Origin: Candidatus Schekmanbacteria bacterium
GTDB taxonomy: Bacteria > CSSED10-310 > JACPHN01
Direction of reading: 5' to 3'
Assembly: GCA_016188575.1 (NCBI GenBank)
Contig: JACPHN010000228.1
Span: 1-64,000, forward strand
Length of the DNA stretch: 64,000 nt
The translations under genes and the position numbers were made by a program. Shown here in pieces: positions 54,276-63,367 of this stretch; within the stretch, counting starts at the first letter, position 1, and each line of letters starts with the position of its first letter. Under the pieces are notes generated by a model that was given only the letters and a program-made list of their open reading frames with translations, did no database searches and was not told where the DNA came from.

Positions 54276-56347
54276 CGCCGCCTCACCAGATCAACAAGGC
54301 GCAGCAACGCCTGCAGCGGCACTCCGCCATACTTGCTCAGTGCCCCATACCGCCAGTGCGCGCCGCGAACGTGGCGAAGCACCTCGCGCAAGTGCCATAT
54401 CGGCGGGCCATGAGGCACGGTCGCCAGATCCATCAGATCGCTGCTTCCGAAGTCCTCGCAGTGGTTGAGGCGCGTGAGCATGGCGACTTCTTCCCGGCGA
54501 GGATAGGCGATCGCCCGTTCGAGCATGGCGACAACGAACGGTTTGAGATCCGCGAACCCGTACCCCGTCAGCAGGCAGGCACGAGCGAAAACCGGGACAA
54601 AGGCGAGCACGCCCTGTTGAATCGCACCGATCATGGCGTTGCTCAGGCGCTCGCTACCACGCTCGGGAGCGTCCTCGGCTTTCAAGATCGGCACTACCCC
54701 GCCCCCGTTGTCGGCGCGGCGATATCCAATTGTCGTGGCCTCCGGTGAGCGCGCGCTCTCTTCGAACAGCTCTTCGTAGTGCACGCAAACTCTCTCCACC
54801 GGCTCCCCGCGCCGAGCGTCGAATAGCAGACCTTCGACCTCGTTGCCGCTGCCGAACCGATAGGGAATACCACCTGAGAAGGCGAGATAATACCCCTGGA
54901 GGCGTGGGCAGTCGGCGCGCTGCCGAAACGTTCGCCAGAGCGCCTGCTGAATCGTTCCGTTCCAACCGATGTCCACCAGAGCGACTGCGGACTGACCGAA
55001 GAATCCCTCTTGCCCGAGATACTCGGCCAGAAGCTCCCGCGGCGCTGCCGCCTGCTGCTGCACCCGTCTCTGCACCCGATCATCGCGAAGAAAGGCGTCA
55101 AATCTGACATCTCTGGGATCATCGAGTGGCACCGTCAGGTCGGCCATGCCGTGCTCGGCGGCCAGCCCGGCGAGCAGCGCGTCGGGGAGCCCAAACGCCT
55201 TGAACACGCTTTGCAGGCCCCGTTGCCGCGGATTGTTGAAAGGCACGATCGCATCCTCATAGGACAGGCCGAACGCGGCCAGGGCTGTGCTCGCGGTCTG
55301 CCGAGACACGTACAGGTAGGAGGTCTCCGGTGGTGCACTGGCCGCGAGCTTCGGCCAGAGCTCCGTGAAAACCCGATAGGGGAGATACCCATCCCGCGAT
55401 GGGAAAAACAGCTTCGCGACGGGGGCGCGCTGCAGTCGCTCGATCACGCCAAGGGTGAAGGCGCAATACACGGGTCCGAGCACCTCCCAACCATAGCGCG
55501 CGTAGGCATTGTCCGGGCGGGCGCCGTCCGGCTCGTTCTCGGCGATCGACAGACACACCTCCAGCAGATGCCGCCCGCGCCAGAATCGGCGAGGCCGCCC
55601 GAGCTCGCCATAGAAGGCCAGGCGATCTCGCCGGCGAATGTCCGGAGGGTCGCGGAAAAGGTGCGCGCGGATCCCGAGTCGAGCTGGAGCGCGGGCGTCC
55701 GCCTCCGGATTGTCGCCGACGTGCGCGATCTCGCTCGGCGCCACGCCCAGGTCCGCAACGATTCTCCAGAACAGCCGCCCCGAATACTTGCCTGCTCCGT
55801 GGTCGCCGGAAACATAGAAGTGATCAAACAGGTGCTCGATTCCCTTGTCACGGAAGATCGCGCGCAGGAGAGCTTCGCCGAGATACATGTCGGAGGTGGC
55901 GATGATCGTCTTGCCCCGTTCGCGAAGCCGCTCGATCACGGACCGTATTCCTGGGCGGACCGCGCACACTGCGAGCTCCAGGCTCAGCTCGGTCCGTTGG
56001 ATCAGCTCTTCAACGGGCCGGTGGCCTGCGGTGACGAGTTGCCGAGCCCACACGTAGGCAAGCTCGTCGAGGCGGAACTCCGGATCTCGTCCGGCGTTCT
56101 TGGCCAGCTCGCGCAAGGAGCGCTCGAGCACGTCGCGCCTGGCTGCCTGCTCGGCGCCTTTGGCCGCGCCCCCAACCGCGGCGGTCACGACCTCGGCGAC
56201 GCGGCGCTTGACGGCGGCCGGGGGCTCCACGTGGCGGATGAGCACGGTATCGAAGATGTCAAAGGAGATGACCCGCACGGACCGCGGCAGTCGCGATCCG
56301 AACCGCGCGACCGCGGCGACGCCAGAAGCTCGAAGTGAGAGCGCCAT
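54272..56347 (-). CDS. HAD-like hydrolase fused to a large C-terminal domain
   Basis: 691 residues. Residues 25-230 are a HAD hydrolase: motif I FDIFDTV (nucleophile Asp30, Asp33), motif II IIATSDMYL, motif III region and motif IV HVGDNPEADARAP, with a helical cap between. The remaining 450 residues contain LFFPSRDGYLPYRVF, SYLYVSRQTA, LVDIGWNGTIQQALW, FSGGIPYRF and DLATVPHGPP, a domain seen with such HADs in polysaccharide loci, whose role I cannot name. It might act on a sugar phosphate. It begins 31 nt after the epimerase gene and is the fourth gene of the coupled minus-strand cluster. Confidence 0.8.
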   Translation of the reverse strand: MALSLRASGVAAVARFGSRLPRSVRVISFDIFDTVLIRHVEPPAAVKRRVAEVVTAAVGGAAKGAEQAARRDVLERSLRELAKNAGRDPEFRLDELAYVWARQLVTAGHRPVEELIQRTELSLELAVCAVRPGIRSVIERLRERGKTIIATSDMYLGEALLRAIFRDKGIEHLFDHFYVSGDHGAGKYSGRLFWRIVADLGVAPSEIAHVGDNPEADARAPARLGIRAHLFRDPPDIRRRDRLAFYGELGRPRRFWRGRHLLEVCLSIAENEPDGARPDNAYARYGWEVLGPVYCAFTLGVIERLQRAPVAKLFFPSRDGYLPYRVFTELWPKLAASAPPETSYLYVSRQTASTALAAFGLSYEDAIVPFNNPRQRGLQSVFKAFGLPDALLAGLAAEHGMADLTVPLDDPRDVRFDAFLRDDRVQRRVQQQAAAPRELLAEYLGQEGFFGQSAVALVDIGWNGTIQQALWRTFRQRADCPRLQGYYLAFSGGIPYRFGSGNEVEGLLFDARRGEPVERVCVHYEELFEESARSPEATTIGYRRADNGGGVVPILKAEDAPERGSERLSNAMIGAIQQGVLAFVPVFARACLLTGYGFADLKPFVVAMLERAIAYPRREEVAMLTRLNHCEDFGSSDLMDLATVPHGPPIWHLREVLRHVRGAHWRYGALSKYGGVPLQALLRLVDLVRRR

Positions 56348-56378
56348 CGGCTCGGTATCCCCGGGCGCGGCCGGCCGC

Positions 56379-57437
56379 CTACGGCTGAATGCCGCGCTCG
56401 CGCATCCATGCGAGGCTTCGGCGCATGCCCTCCGCGAGCGACACTTTCGGCTCGTAGCCGAGCTCCCGCCGCGCTCGCTCCACGGAGCAGGCGATGTTCT
56501 TGTTCATCTCGGACAGCACGTGGAGCTCCGGCGAGTAAAAGCCAGCGTTTTGAAGGATCTTGTCCGCGAGGTACGCTGCGGCGCTGGCGGCGCCCGGCAG
56601 GCGCACGCGGCGATGCTTGCACTGAATCCCGAAATCATGTTCCATGACGCCCTCGATCGTGTCCACGATTTCGTTCATCGTGTAGGGGTTGCGGTCAGCA
56701 ATCCAGTAGGTTCGGCCGGACGCCTTCTCGACACGCTCGCCCAGCAATAATCCCTGGCAAATGTTGTCCACGTACGCCATGGAGCGGCGGTTTTCTCCAT
56801 CGCCGACGATGGGCACCCGGCCCGTCTTGATCATCGTGAAGAAGCGCGTCTGCCGGGCCGGCTGGTGTGGGCCGTAGAACCATGGCGGCCGGATGATGAC
56901 CGCTTCGAGCTCACCCGAGGCACCGGCGCGGTTCACAATGTCTTCAGCGCGCCGCTTGCTGAGCCCGTAACCCATGTAAGGGTTGTAGGGAGAACCTTCG
57001 TCGAAGACGTGCCGGTTAGAGGCGTTGGTGCCGATGGGTGAGTTCGAGGACACGTGGACAAGACGCCGCACGCCTGCGCGCGCGGCAGCAGTTACCACGT
57101 TTTCTGTCCCTCGGACATTGACCTCGAAAAGCTCTTGGGTGCGGCGGCGCGGGTGAATCACGCCGGCCGTATGAAACAGGGTCCCGCCCGCTGCCGCGGC
57201 GAAAAAATCGCGCAACGACGAGGGATTCCTGACGTCACCTGGGTGGATGTGCACGGCTCCACCGAGTTGCTCGAGCTCGGACGTGTCGGAGGAAGGCAGG
57301 ACCAGGCAGCGGACCGTGCGCGGTGGCTGCGGAGCCGGAAAGCGCGCGTCGTCTGCAAGTCCGCTCACCAGCGCGCGCACCAGACGAATGCCCAGCCAGC
57401 CGTTTGCGCCGGTCACCAAGGCTACGGGCTCGGTCAT
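56379..57437 (-). CDS. NAD-dependent epimerase/dehydratase (3-beta-HSD-like SDR)
   Basis: 352 residues from the ATG at 57437, which follows TTGGAGGAAAACCC and overlaps the upstream stop as ATGA. An extended SDR: NAD loop GANGWLG (10-16), FHTAGVIHPR, the Tyr-x3-Lys site in MGYGLSKRRAED, then RPPWFYGPHQ and SMAYVDNICQGLLL. The substrate may be a nucleotide sugar or a sterol-like lipid, because the latter half (LGYEPKVSLAEGMRRSLAWM) is shared by both groups. Its coupling to a GMC oxidoreductase and a lipid-flippase-like gene favours a lipid-linked substrate, but this is inference. Confidence 0.88.
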   Translation of the reverse strand: MTEPVALVTGANGWLGIRLVRALVSGLADDARFPAPQPPRTVRCLVLPSSDTSELEQLGGAVHIHPGDVRNPSSLRDFFAAAAGGTLFHTAGVIHPRRRTQELFEVNVRGTENVVTAAARAGVRRLVHVSSNSPIGTNASNRHVFDEGSPYNPYMGYGLSKRRAEDIVNRAGASGELEAVIIRPPWFYGPHQPARQTRFFTMIKTGRVPIVGDGENRRSMAYVDNICQGLLLGERVEKASGRTYWIADRNPYTMNEIVDTIEGVMEHDFGIQCKHRRVRLPGAASAAAYLADKILQNAGFYSPELHVLSEMNKNIACSVERARRELGYEPKVSLAEGMRRSLAWMRERGIQP

Positions 57438-58894
57438 GGGTTTTCCTCCAAGAAGCGAACGACGTTGCGTCTGGCGAGTGCCATCACGGCTCCCTGTGGG
57501 TTCACACCCGGTGAGTCCGGCAGCATGCTCGCGTCGTTGATGTACAGATTCTCGAACCCGCGCACCTTGCCGAAGGAATTCGCCGCGCAGCGGTCCTCGC
57601 GCTCGCCGATGGGGCAAGAGGAAAACGCGTGCACCGTTCCGAGGCTCAGACTCGCGGGCACAAGCCGCTCATCCAACCACCGCACGGCCTCGACCTCCGA
57701 GCGGATCGCCGGCAGGCCCTGCACGCAAGGGAGCACCTCGATCGCGCCCGCGGCGAGAAGCACCTCGGACAGCCGCGCCAACCCGCGCGACAGGTGGAGG
57801 ATGTCGATGTCGGAAAGGTCATAGCGCAAATTTGCGCCATCCGGGTCAACTCGAGAAGGTCGCACCATTCCCGCCCCAGTTCCTTTCACCGCCACATAAT
57901 AGCTGGCCATGCAATCCGCATGGCGCATGAGGTCGCGGTTCGCGAGCCAGTTGTCGCTGAGCAGCATGGCCAGGTGACCAGTGGAGAAGAAGGCGCCGCC
58001 GAGCGAGATTTCGGGCCAGAACTCCTTGATTTGAATGAGCGGCACGGGCGACACGCGCCCCCCGACCGGCTCCGGAAAGCGGGCAGCCACTTTGAGCATT
58101 GGATGCACCCGCAGCGTGTCGCCGATGTGGAGCTTGACGCCGCTGCGGCGCAGCAGTGCGGGTGTTTCTGTAGGGCCGCAGCACACAAATACGTGCTCGC
58201 CGAGGATGCGCACGAGCTCCACGACTCCGTCAGCGCGGCTAAATCGCGCGAGAACTCCGTCGACCCGTGCGCCGCGGCGCAGGAGATGGGTCACGCGGCA
58301 GTTGGAGATGAGCCTCGCGCCAGCCGCCCGGGCGCGCGCCAGGACTGTCGAGCGCACGCCGGCGGTCGGACCGCTCGCATCCCCCTGCGCCGGGTCCCGC
58401 GGGTCCGGTCGCGTCAGCGGAGCGCGCGGCACCTCCTGGTAGGACCACCCCATTGCGGCGATCCCCCGCGCCAGCGCCGCGGTGCTGCCGGGCCACGGGC
58501 GCTTGCTGAGGCCGACGCCGAGCGCTGCTTCCGCCCACTCGTAATGCGGCTCGAGCTCCTGCGGGCTGGCACCGTCGAGCTCGTAGCGCCCCTTCCAGCT
58601 CAACAGGACTTCCCTCGGGACGCGATGCCAAAAGCCGCTGTTGATTTCAGAGCTGCCCCCGACGCAGCAGCCTTCCACGTAGCCGATTGGAACGCGCCCC
58701 ACAATCGGGGTCATGCCTCGCCGCCGGTACATGGCACCCATCATCTTGGGGCCATGCTGATCAAAGGCTCCCGCGTCCAGGTCGTCTCCTTCTTCGACGA
58801 CGACCACGTCGCGGCCGCTCGCAGCGAGCTCATGAGCCGTAATCGCTCCGCCGGCCCCCGACCCGACGATCACCGCGAAAGGAATTGGCGTCAC
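57434..58894 (-). CDS. GMC-family flavin oxidoreductase
   Basis: 486 residues, GTG start overlapping the upstream stop (GTGA). FAD-binding motif IVGSGAGGAITAHELAASGRDVVVVEEG at residues 9-36; GCCVGGSSEINSGFWHRVP near 80 is the GMC block. The C-terminal GTVHAFSSCPIGEREDRCA and FENLYINDASMLPDSPGVNPQGAVMALARR carry the catalytic His/Asn region, as in cholesterol oxidase and long-chain alcohol oxidases. It oxidises an alcohol, probably on a lipid or other hydrophobic substrate. The upstream gene supplies a domain like the small subunit that such enzymes often need. Confidence 0.9.
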   Translation of the reverse strand: MTPIPFAVIVGSGAGGAITAHELAASGRDVVVVEEGDDLDAGAFDQHGPKMMGAMYRRRGMTPIVGRVPIGYVEGCCVGGSSEINSGFWHRVPREVLLSWKGRYELDGASPQELEPHYEWAEAALGVGLSKRPWPGSTAALARGIAAMGWSYQEVPRAPLTRPDPRDPAQGDASGPTAGVRSTVLARARAAGARLISNCRVTHLLRRGARVDGVLARFSRADGVVELVRILGEHVFVCCGPTETPALLRRSGVKLHIGDTLRVHPMLKVAARFPEPVGGRVSPVPLIQIKEFWPEISLGGAFFSTGHLAMLLSDNWLANRDLMRHADCMASYYVAVKGTGAGMVRPSRVDPDGANLRYDLSDIDILHLSRGLARLSEVLLAAGAIEVLPCVQGLPAIRSEVEAVRWLDERLVPASLSLGTVHAFSSCPIGEREDRCAANSFGKVRGFENLYINDASMLPDSPGVNPQGAVMALARRNVVRFLEENP

Positions 58895-60393
58895 GACACG
58901 GCCCCCGTCACCACCGCGGTCCCCCGAGCGGTCGCCGGTGACGTGCCGTCGGCCAGCCGCCGCTGCACCTCGGGGTGATCATAGTAGGCCAGATACGCCA
59001 CCGAGCGGATCGGTCTAAAGAGCTGTCTGGCAAGGCCAACGGGGCCAAACGCCCAAAGCTCGACTATGTCGCGCCGCACCCCGCTCGAAAGCTGCGCGAA
59101 GGGGGCGCGGGCGTGCACATAGGACACCGCGCAAAAGCACCAAATACCACCGCGAAACGCTACCCGCAGCCGCATTGGCAAGGCCTGTATCTGGCTTGCG
59201 CTGAATTCGAAAACGTCGGCGAGAATCTGCTCTCGCGCTTCGCTACCAACGCCGAGCTCCGCCGGATCGACGAGCGCCTCGATGATCGCGCGCAGGACTA
59301 CATCTGCTCGTCGCGTCGAGAGGCGTCGGCGGGCGCTGCCGAGGACTTTCATGGGCGATTCCGGCTCGACCTCGATCGTTGGCGCTCGGCGACCCCCGTA
59401 CGCGGCGACCAGGGTCGCGCCGACGCCGATTCCGTACCACACCATGACGAGCACACCCCAGATCGTAATCGGAATATAGAAGGTAAGATGGATGATGACC
59501 GCGCAGCCGAACGCCTTGGCCTGCTCCACGCCAAACAGCATCAGCGCCTGCATGGCAATATAATGAAAAGTTCCGAAAAAGCCGGGGCTGGCAGGAATCA
59601 GAATACCCAAGTTGGTGACGGACATGACGAGCAGCGCCCACGCGGGGTGCGCGCCAAAGCCGAACGAGACCATTACAAAATAGAACATCGCGACTTCGAG
59701 TAGCCACACCGCGGTGCTCAGCACCCAGATTCGCCAGATGTTGTGCAGGCTGCGCAAGTATGCCACGCCCTGAACCGCGGCAGTGGTGAACGACACGAAG
59801 CGATCTCGCCACTCGGGCTGCAGCCGCTGCGAGATGCCGAGCGCTTTCCCGAGCACATACTGCGGAGCAACCACCGCCAGCGCTACGAACGCCGTCGCTA
59901 CCCCGAACAGCACCGAGACCACCCAGATCGAGACATGCACCCAGGTTTGCTCCGGTGCATACGTGGCCGAGATGAGGAAAAACAGCAGAATCACCAGGCC
60001 GTCCAGGAGCCGTTCGACGAAGGTGATCGCAAGGGCGGTCGCCAGCGGCATGCCAGTTCTTTCGGTGAGCATGCTGGCGCGCACGAGCTCGCCGAGACGT
60101 GCCGGTAAAACGTTGTTGCCGGCGTAGCCGATGACGACGATGTTTGTGGCGGTACTGTTGGTGACTTGTGCCTGGCGACTTACCAGCAGGCGGCATCGCA
60201 TGCCCCGCACGACGTATCCTGCCAGGCATGCGAGCGCTGCCAGCTCCAGCCACGGATGCGCGTTGACGTGCGAAAAAGCCTCGGCGACCTTGCTCAGGTC
60301 GAGACGGCGCGCTGCCAGGAAAAGGAAAAAGAAACTCAGGCCAATGCCGCCGAAAACAAGCGCAGCGTTGGCTCTCTGGATGGGTCTGGACAT
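58891..60393 (-). CDS. Flippase-like (LPG synthase TM) membrane protein fused to a GMC small-partner-like domain
   Basis: 500 residues from the ATG at 60393; the TTG at 60435 is less likely. Residues 5-330: an LPG synthetase TM/AglD-type integral membrane domain of about eight helices with RGMRCRLLV, GYAGNNVLPARLGELVRA, FVERLLDGLVIL and LIPASPGFFGTFHYIA, a lipid or glycolipid flippase signature. Residues about 345-490 are soluble and helical (VVLRAIIEALVDPAELGVGS, RVAFRGGIWCFCAVSYVHAR, RSVAYLAYYDHPEVQRRL), resembling the small-subunit-like domain that accompanies GMC oxidoreductases. The next gene is such an oxidoreductase, overlapping by GTGA. The fusion suggests a membrane-bound GMC complex; the C-terminal assignment is less sure than the N-terminal one. 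Confidence 0.78.
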   Translation of the reverse strand: MSRPIQRANAALVFGGIGLSFFFLFLAARRLDLSKVAEAFSHVNAHPWLELAALACLAGYVVRGMRCRLLVSRQAQVTNSTATNIVVIGYAGNNVLPARLGELVRASMLTERTGMPLATALAITFVERLLDGLVILLFFLISATYAPEQTWVHVSIWVVSVLFGVATAFVALAVVAPQYVLGKALGISQRLQPEWRDRFVSFTTAAVQGVAYLRSLHNIWRIWVLSTAVWLLEVAMFYFVMVSFGFGAHPAWALLVMSVTNLGILIPASPGFFGTFHYIAMQALMLFGVEQAKAFGCAVIIHLTFYIPITIWGVLVMVWYGIGVGATLVAAYGGRRAPTIEVEPESPMKVLGSARRRLSTRRADVVLRAIIEALVDPAELGVGSEAREQILADVFEFSASQIQALPMRLRVAFRGGIWCFCAVSYVHARAPFAQLSSGVRRDIVELWAFGPVGLARQLFRPIRSVAYLAYYDHPEVQRRLADGTSPATARGTAVVTGAVS

Positions 60394-60576
60394 TACTGGG
60401 GGATTCCTGTGCGAAAGTGAGGAGAACGGTAGCAAGGCGCTGGATCCGTGTCAAGTCGGGCGCGCCGCGCGCGCTCACAGGAGGCTCTTGAAAGCGTCGA
60501 GACGGGCCGCTAGACTCCGCGCGGCGCACCCGCGCTCTACCACTATCTGCTCTTCGGATTTTCTGGAGATGGGCTC

Positions 60577-61605
60577 GTGCACCACCTGATCACCGGCGGC
60601 TCCGGCTTCCTTGGAAACCTCATCGCCCGGCGCCTCCATGAGCGCGGCGAGCAGGTCCGTATTCTGGACATCTGGGAGGACAAGTCTCGCCCAGCCGGCA
60701 TCGAGCTCGTTCGCTGCGATATCCGCAATCGCGAGGGCGTGGCCAAGGCGATGCGGGGCATCGATATCGTCCACCATAATGTGGCCCTCGTGCCGCTTAC
60801 AAAATCAGGCTCTTCATTCTGGGATGTAAACGTCGAGGGCAGCCGCATTGCTGCCGAAGAGGCAGTGAAAGCTGGCGTCAAGAGCTTCGTGCAGATGAGC
60901 TCAAGCGCCCTCTTCGGCTGCCCGGAGCACTGCCCCATCACCAATGAGACCGCACCCAAACCGGTAGAAATTTACGGGCGCGCGAAGCTTGCCGGCGAGC
61001 TCGCTGTGCGCGAGGTCTGCGAGCGAGCAGCACTGCCGCTGGTCGTGATCCGCCCGCGAACGATCCTCGGCGAGGGGCGCTTCGGCATTTTTCAGATTCT
61101 CTTCGAGTGGATCCGCGAGGGAAGAGACGTTTACGTTATTGGCAATGGCGATATTCTTTTCCAGTTCGTGCATGCGCACGACCTGATGGACGCCTACATG
61201 CTTGCCCTCGACGCTGGACGATCGGGTATCTACAACGTCGGAACGGATCGCTTCGGCACCTTGCGTGAGGGGCTCGCGCACCTGATCGAGCACGCGGGCA
61301 CCACGTCGCGGGTGCGCGGCCTTCCAGAGTCTCTGACAATAAACACCCTCAGAGTGCTTGACTGGTTGCGGCTCAGCCCCCTTGCGCCCTGGCACTACCT
61401 GACGTATCACAAAGCGTTTTACTTTGACGTTTCCCCGCTGCTTGGTCTTGGATGGAAACCCCGGTACTCCAACGACGAGATGTTTCGGGAGTGTTACGAC
61501 TGGTATCTGAAGAACAGCGACTTGGCCCGCGCTCCGAAGGATGCCTCGGCCCATCGTAGTCTTGTAAAGCAGCGTGTTCTGAAAATCGTGAAGTGGTTTT
61601 CGTGA
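60577..61605 (+). CDS. NAD-dependent epimerase/dehydratase (extended SDR)
   Basis: 342 residues from a GTG with GGAGATGGG before it. NAD loop GGSGFLG (7-13), LVRCDIRNREGVAKAM, FVQMSSSALFG, the catalytic Tyr-x3-Lys in EIYGRAKLAGE, and RPRTILGEGRFG. The second half, with FQFVHAHDLMDAYMLALDAG and YNVGTDRFGTL, is that of UDP-sugar or 3-beta-hydroxysteroid type enzymes. It is divergent from the minus-strand cluster that holds another such enzyme, and 183 nt of shared intergenic DNA probably contain both promoters. The substrate is not known. Confidence 0.88.
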   Translation: MHHLITGGSGFLGNLIARRLHERGEQVRILDIWEDKSRPAGIELVRCDIRNREGVAKAMRGIDIVHHNVALVPLTKSGSSFWDVNVEGSRIAAEEAVKAGVKSFVQMSSSALFGCPEHCPITNETAPKPVEIYGRAKLAGELAVREVCERAALPLVVIRPRTILGEGRFGIFQILFEWIREGRDVYVIGNGDILFQFVHAHDLMDAYMLALDAGRSGIYNVGTDRFGTLREGLAHLIEHAGTTSRVRGLPESLTINTLRVLDWLRLSPLAPWHYLTYHKAFYFDVSPLLGLGWKPRYSNDEMFRECYDWYLKNSDLARAPKDASAHRSLVKQRVLKIVKWFS

Positions 61606-61680
61606 TCTGGCGTATGCCTTCGTCAAGATGAGCTACCGAAAACGCTTCGTTTCATCGTCTGTCAGCCGCAGACTCAGAGC

Positions 61681-62148
61681 TTAGTTCTTCTTCTTGTTCT
61701 TCTTCTTCTTGTTCGATTTCTGCTCCTTTTTTTCTTTTCCCTTTTTGTTCCCCTTGTCTCGCGGTTCCTTTTTTTTCTTTGTCTTGTTCTTCTTTCCTGG
61801 AGCCATCGCCTTTTCCTCCTGTTGAATCGACGCAATGCGCTGGGGTGCAGGTGCGGCGCTGACCTCGGTAGTTATCGGCACCGGCTGCGCCGGCAGATGC
61901 TGCTCGGCCGGTGGCGAGGGGGGGATAGGCACAACCGCGCTCACCGGCTCGGTAATGCCCGATGCCGCGAGAGCCGCATCCCTGAGCTGAGACATCCGCG
62001 CAAAACCGACGCCCGGGACTCCCCGCAGGTCATCGTCGGCGGCATTGGCCAAGTCCTGAATGGTCATGATCCCCCGCTCGCTCAACACCGCGGCGGTCTT
62101 TGCTCCAATGCCCTTTATGGCGGTCAGCGCCGGTGGTTCAATCGTCAC
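61681..62148 (-). CDS. Helix-hairpin-helix protein with a lysine-rich tail
   Basis: 155 residues from the GTG at 62148, chosen for AAGGAGCTTCAGC just before it; the longer frame to 62481 is unlikely, as the divergent gene starts at 62426. Residues 1-55: a helix-hairpin-helix/SAP-like fold with LTAIKGIGAKTAAVLSERGI and DDLRGVPGVGFARMSQLRDA, two GxG hairpins as in non-specific DNA- or RNA-binding proteins. A Pro/Val/Ala hinge follows, then a tail of about 40 residues, roughly two-thirds Lys (KKNKTKKKKEPRDK and so on), ending KKKN. Probably nucleic-acid binding, histone-H1-like in tail composition. The tail region is AT-rich against the surroundings. Confidence 0.7.
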   Translation of the reverse strand: MTIEPPALTAIKGIGAKTAAVLSERGIMTIQDLANAADDDLRGVPGVGFARMSQLRDAALAASGITEPVSAVVPIPPSPPAEQHLPAQPVPITTEVSAAPAPQRIASIQQEEKAMAPGKKNKTKKKKEPRDKGNKKGKEKKEQKSNKKKKNKKKN

Positions 62149-62425
62149 GCTGAAGCTCCTTGTCTGGCGGTTGCCGATAGTCCGGAGACGGTCTTGCTCA
62201 CCACTGGGTTTGGCCGTGAGGTCGCCAACCCTTGCTGCGACGGGCAAAAGCATACTTCTTTTGTCGGCATGCGTAAAGACCGGCCCCGTCTTTGGGGCGC
62301 ATTTGGTCTCGCTGGAGACTTCGCCCGAGCGTGCCAGGCACCTCTCAACGCTGCTGCAAGCGCTGTGGTAGTACTGTCGAAATAGTGTTGAAGCTGGCCG
62401 CGAAACGCATCGGGAGGTCTTGACC

Positions 62426-63181
62426 ATGACGAGGGCGAGCTGTGTGTTGGGGCGAGCTCTGTTTCTACTCGCGGTTACCATCGGCGCGGCTTCCGCGGAG
62501 AGCGAGCGCGTTCGGGTTCATCTGGTAGACGGGACGGAGAATCTCTGCCACTTGTTGGCAATCACGCCCCACGCAATCTCTCTGCTTGAGGCGGGGACGG
62601 AGCGGCAGTTCGCGTTGGCCAGCGTGGAGTGGATCGACTTTGGCAATCACGCCGCTGAAATGGAGCTGAGCGACAAGGCGAGGGGCGCAGATCCGCACGC
62701 CGTGGTGATGACCTCAGGGGCAGCCTACAATGGGGCGATCGTCGGTCTGTCCGACGAGAACGTGGAGCTGCGGACGGCGGGCGGCCAAAGAAAGCTGATT
62801 TCGGTAGCCCGTGTGGCGCGACTCTATTTTCAGCGACCCGAGTGGTATCCCGAGACAAGTCGGCTGCACGTGGCGCTGAGTCGGCTGCTGGACGCGCTTC
62901 ACGAGCTGCGCCGCGCGCTCGATAGTAGCCAGGGAGGCCCCGCGCTCGCGCACACCGCGCGGGAGTTGCTCGACGCCGCCGAGGCGTTGCAAGCCCAAGC
63001 TCACGAGGGGGCTTCGGTGCATGACCTCCGAGCCGGTCTCACCACGCTTGCGGATCGATACGACGCGCTACAAGAGGATTTCGAGGCATCCGCGGCGCTC
63101 CGGCCGCAGGGCGCCGTGGCGCGGAGCTGGCACCGCCTCGACGCCGCCATGGCCGAGACGCGTCGGGCCGTGCCGCGCTAG
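62426..63181 (+). CDS. Exported protein of unknown function
   Basis: 251 residues from the ATG at 62426 (GGGAGG at 8 nt). The signal peptide ends FLLAVTIGAASAES. Residues 30-130 are beta-rich with an early VRVHLVDGTENLCHLLAITP and a second similar stretch (VVMTSGAAYNGAIVGLSDEN), possibly two Sm- or PRC-like barrels. Residues 150-250 are helical and charged (LSRLLDALHELRRALDSS, LDAAEALQAQAHEG), likely coiled coil. No family recognised. It is divergent from the HhH gene. Confidence 0.65.
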   Translation: MTRASCVLGRALFLLAVTIGAASAESERVRVHLVDGTENLCHLLAITPHAISLLEAGTERQFALASVEWIDFGNHAAEMELSDKARGADPHAVVMTSGAAYNGAIVGLSDENVELRTAGGQRKLISVARVARLYFQRPEWYPETSRLHVALSRLLDALHELRRALDSSQGGPALAHTARELLDAAEALQAQAHEGASVHDLRAGLTTLADRYDALQEDFEASAALRPQGAVARSWHRLDAAMAETRRAVPR

Positions 63182-63367
63182 AGCTCTGAAAATAGCGAAG
63201 ACAACGGGAACGTGCCGGCATGACGATGTTGGCGTCGGCATTCGGCCGACGCCCAATGTTGGCAGTGGACCGCGGCACTCCTCCGCGCTTGCACCGCCCT
63301 GGGAGCCATGCTATTGCGAGGGCGACGCATTGGCGATCCAGGAGTCGACGCATCGGAGGGTAAGCGT

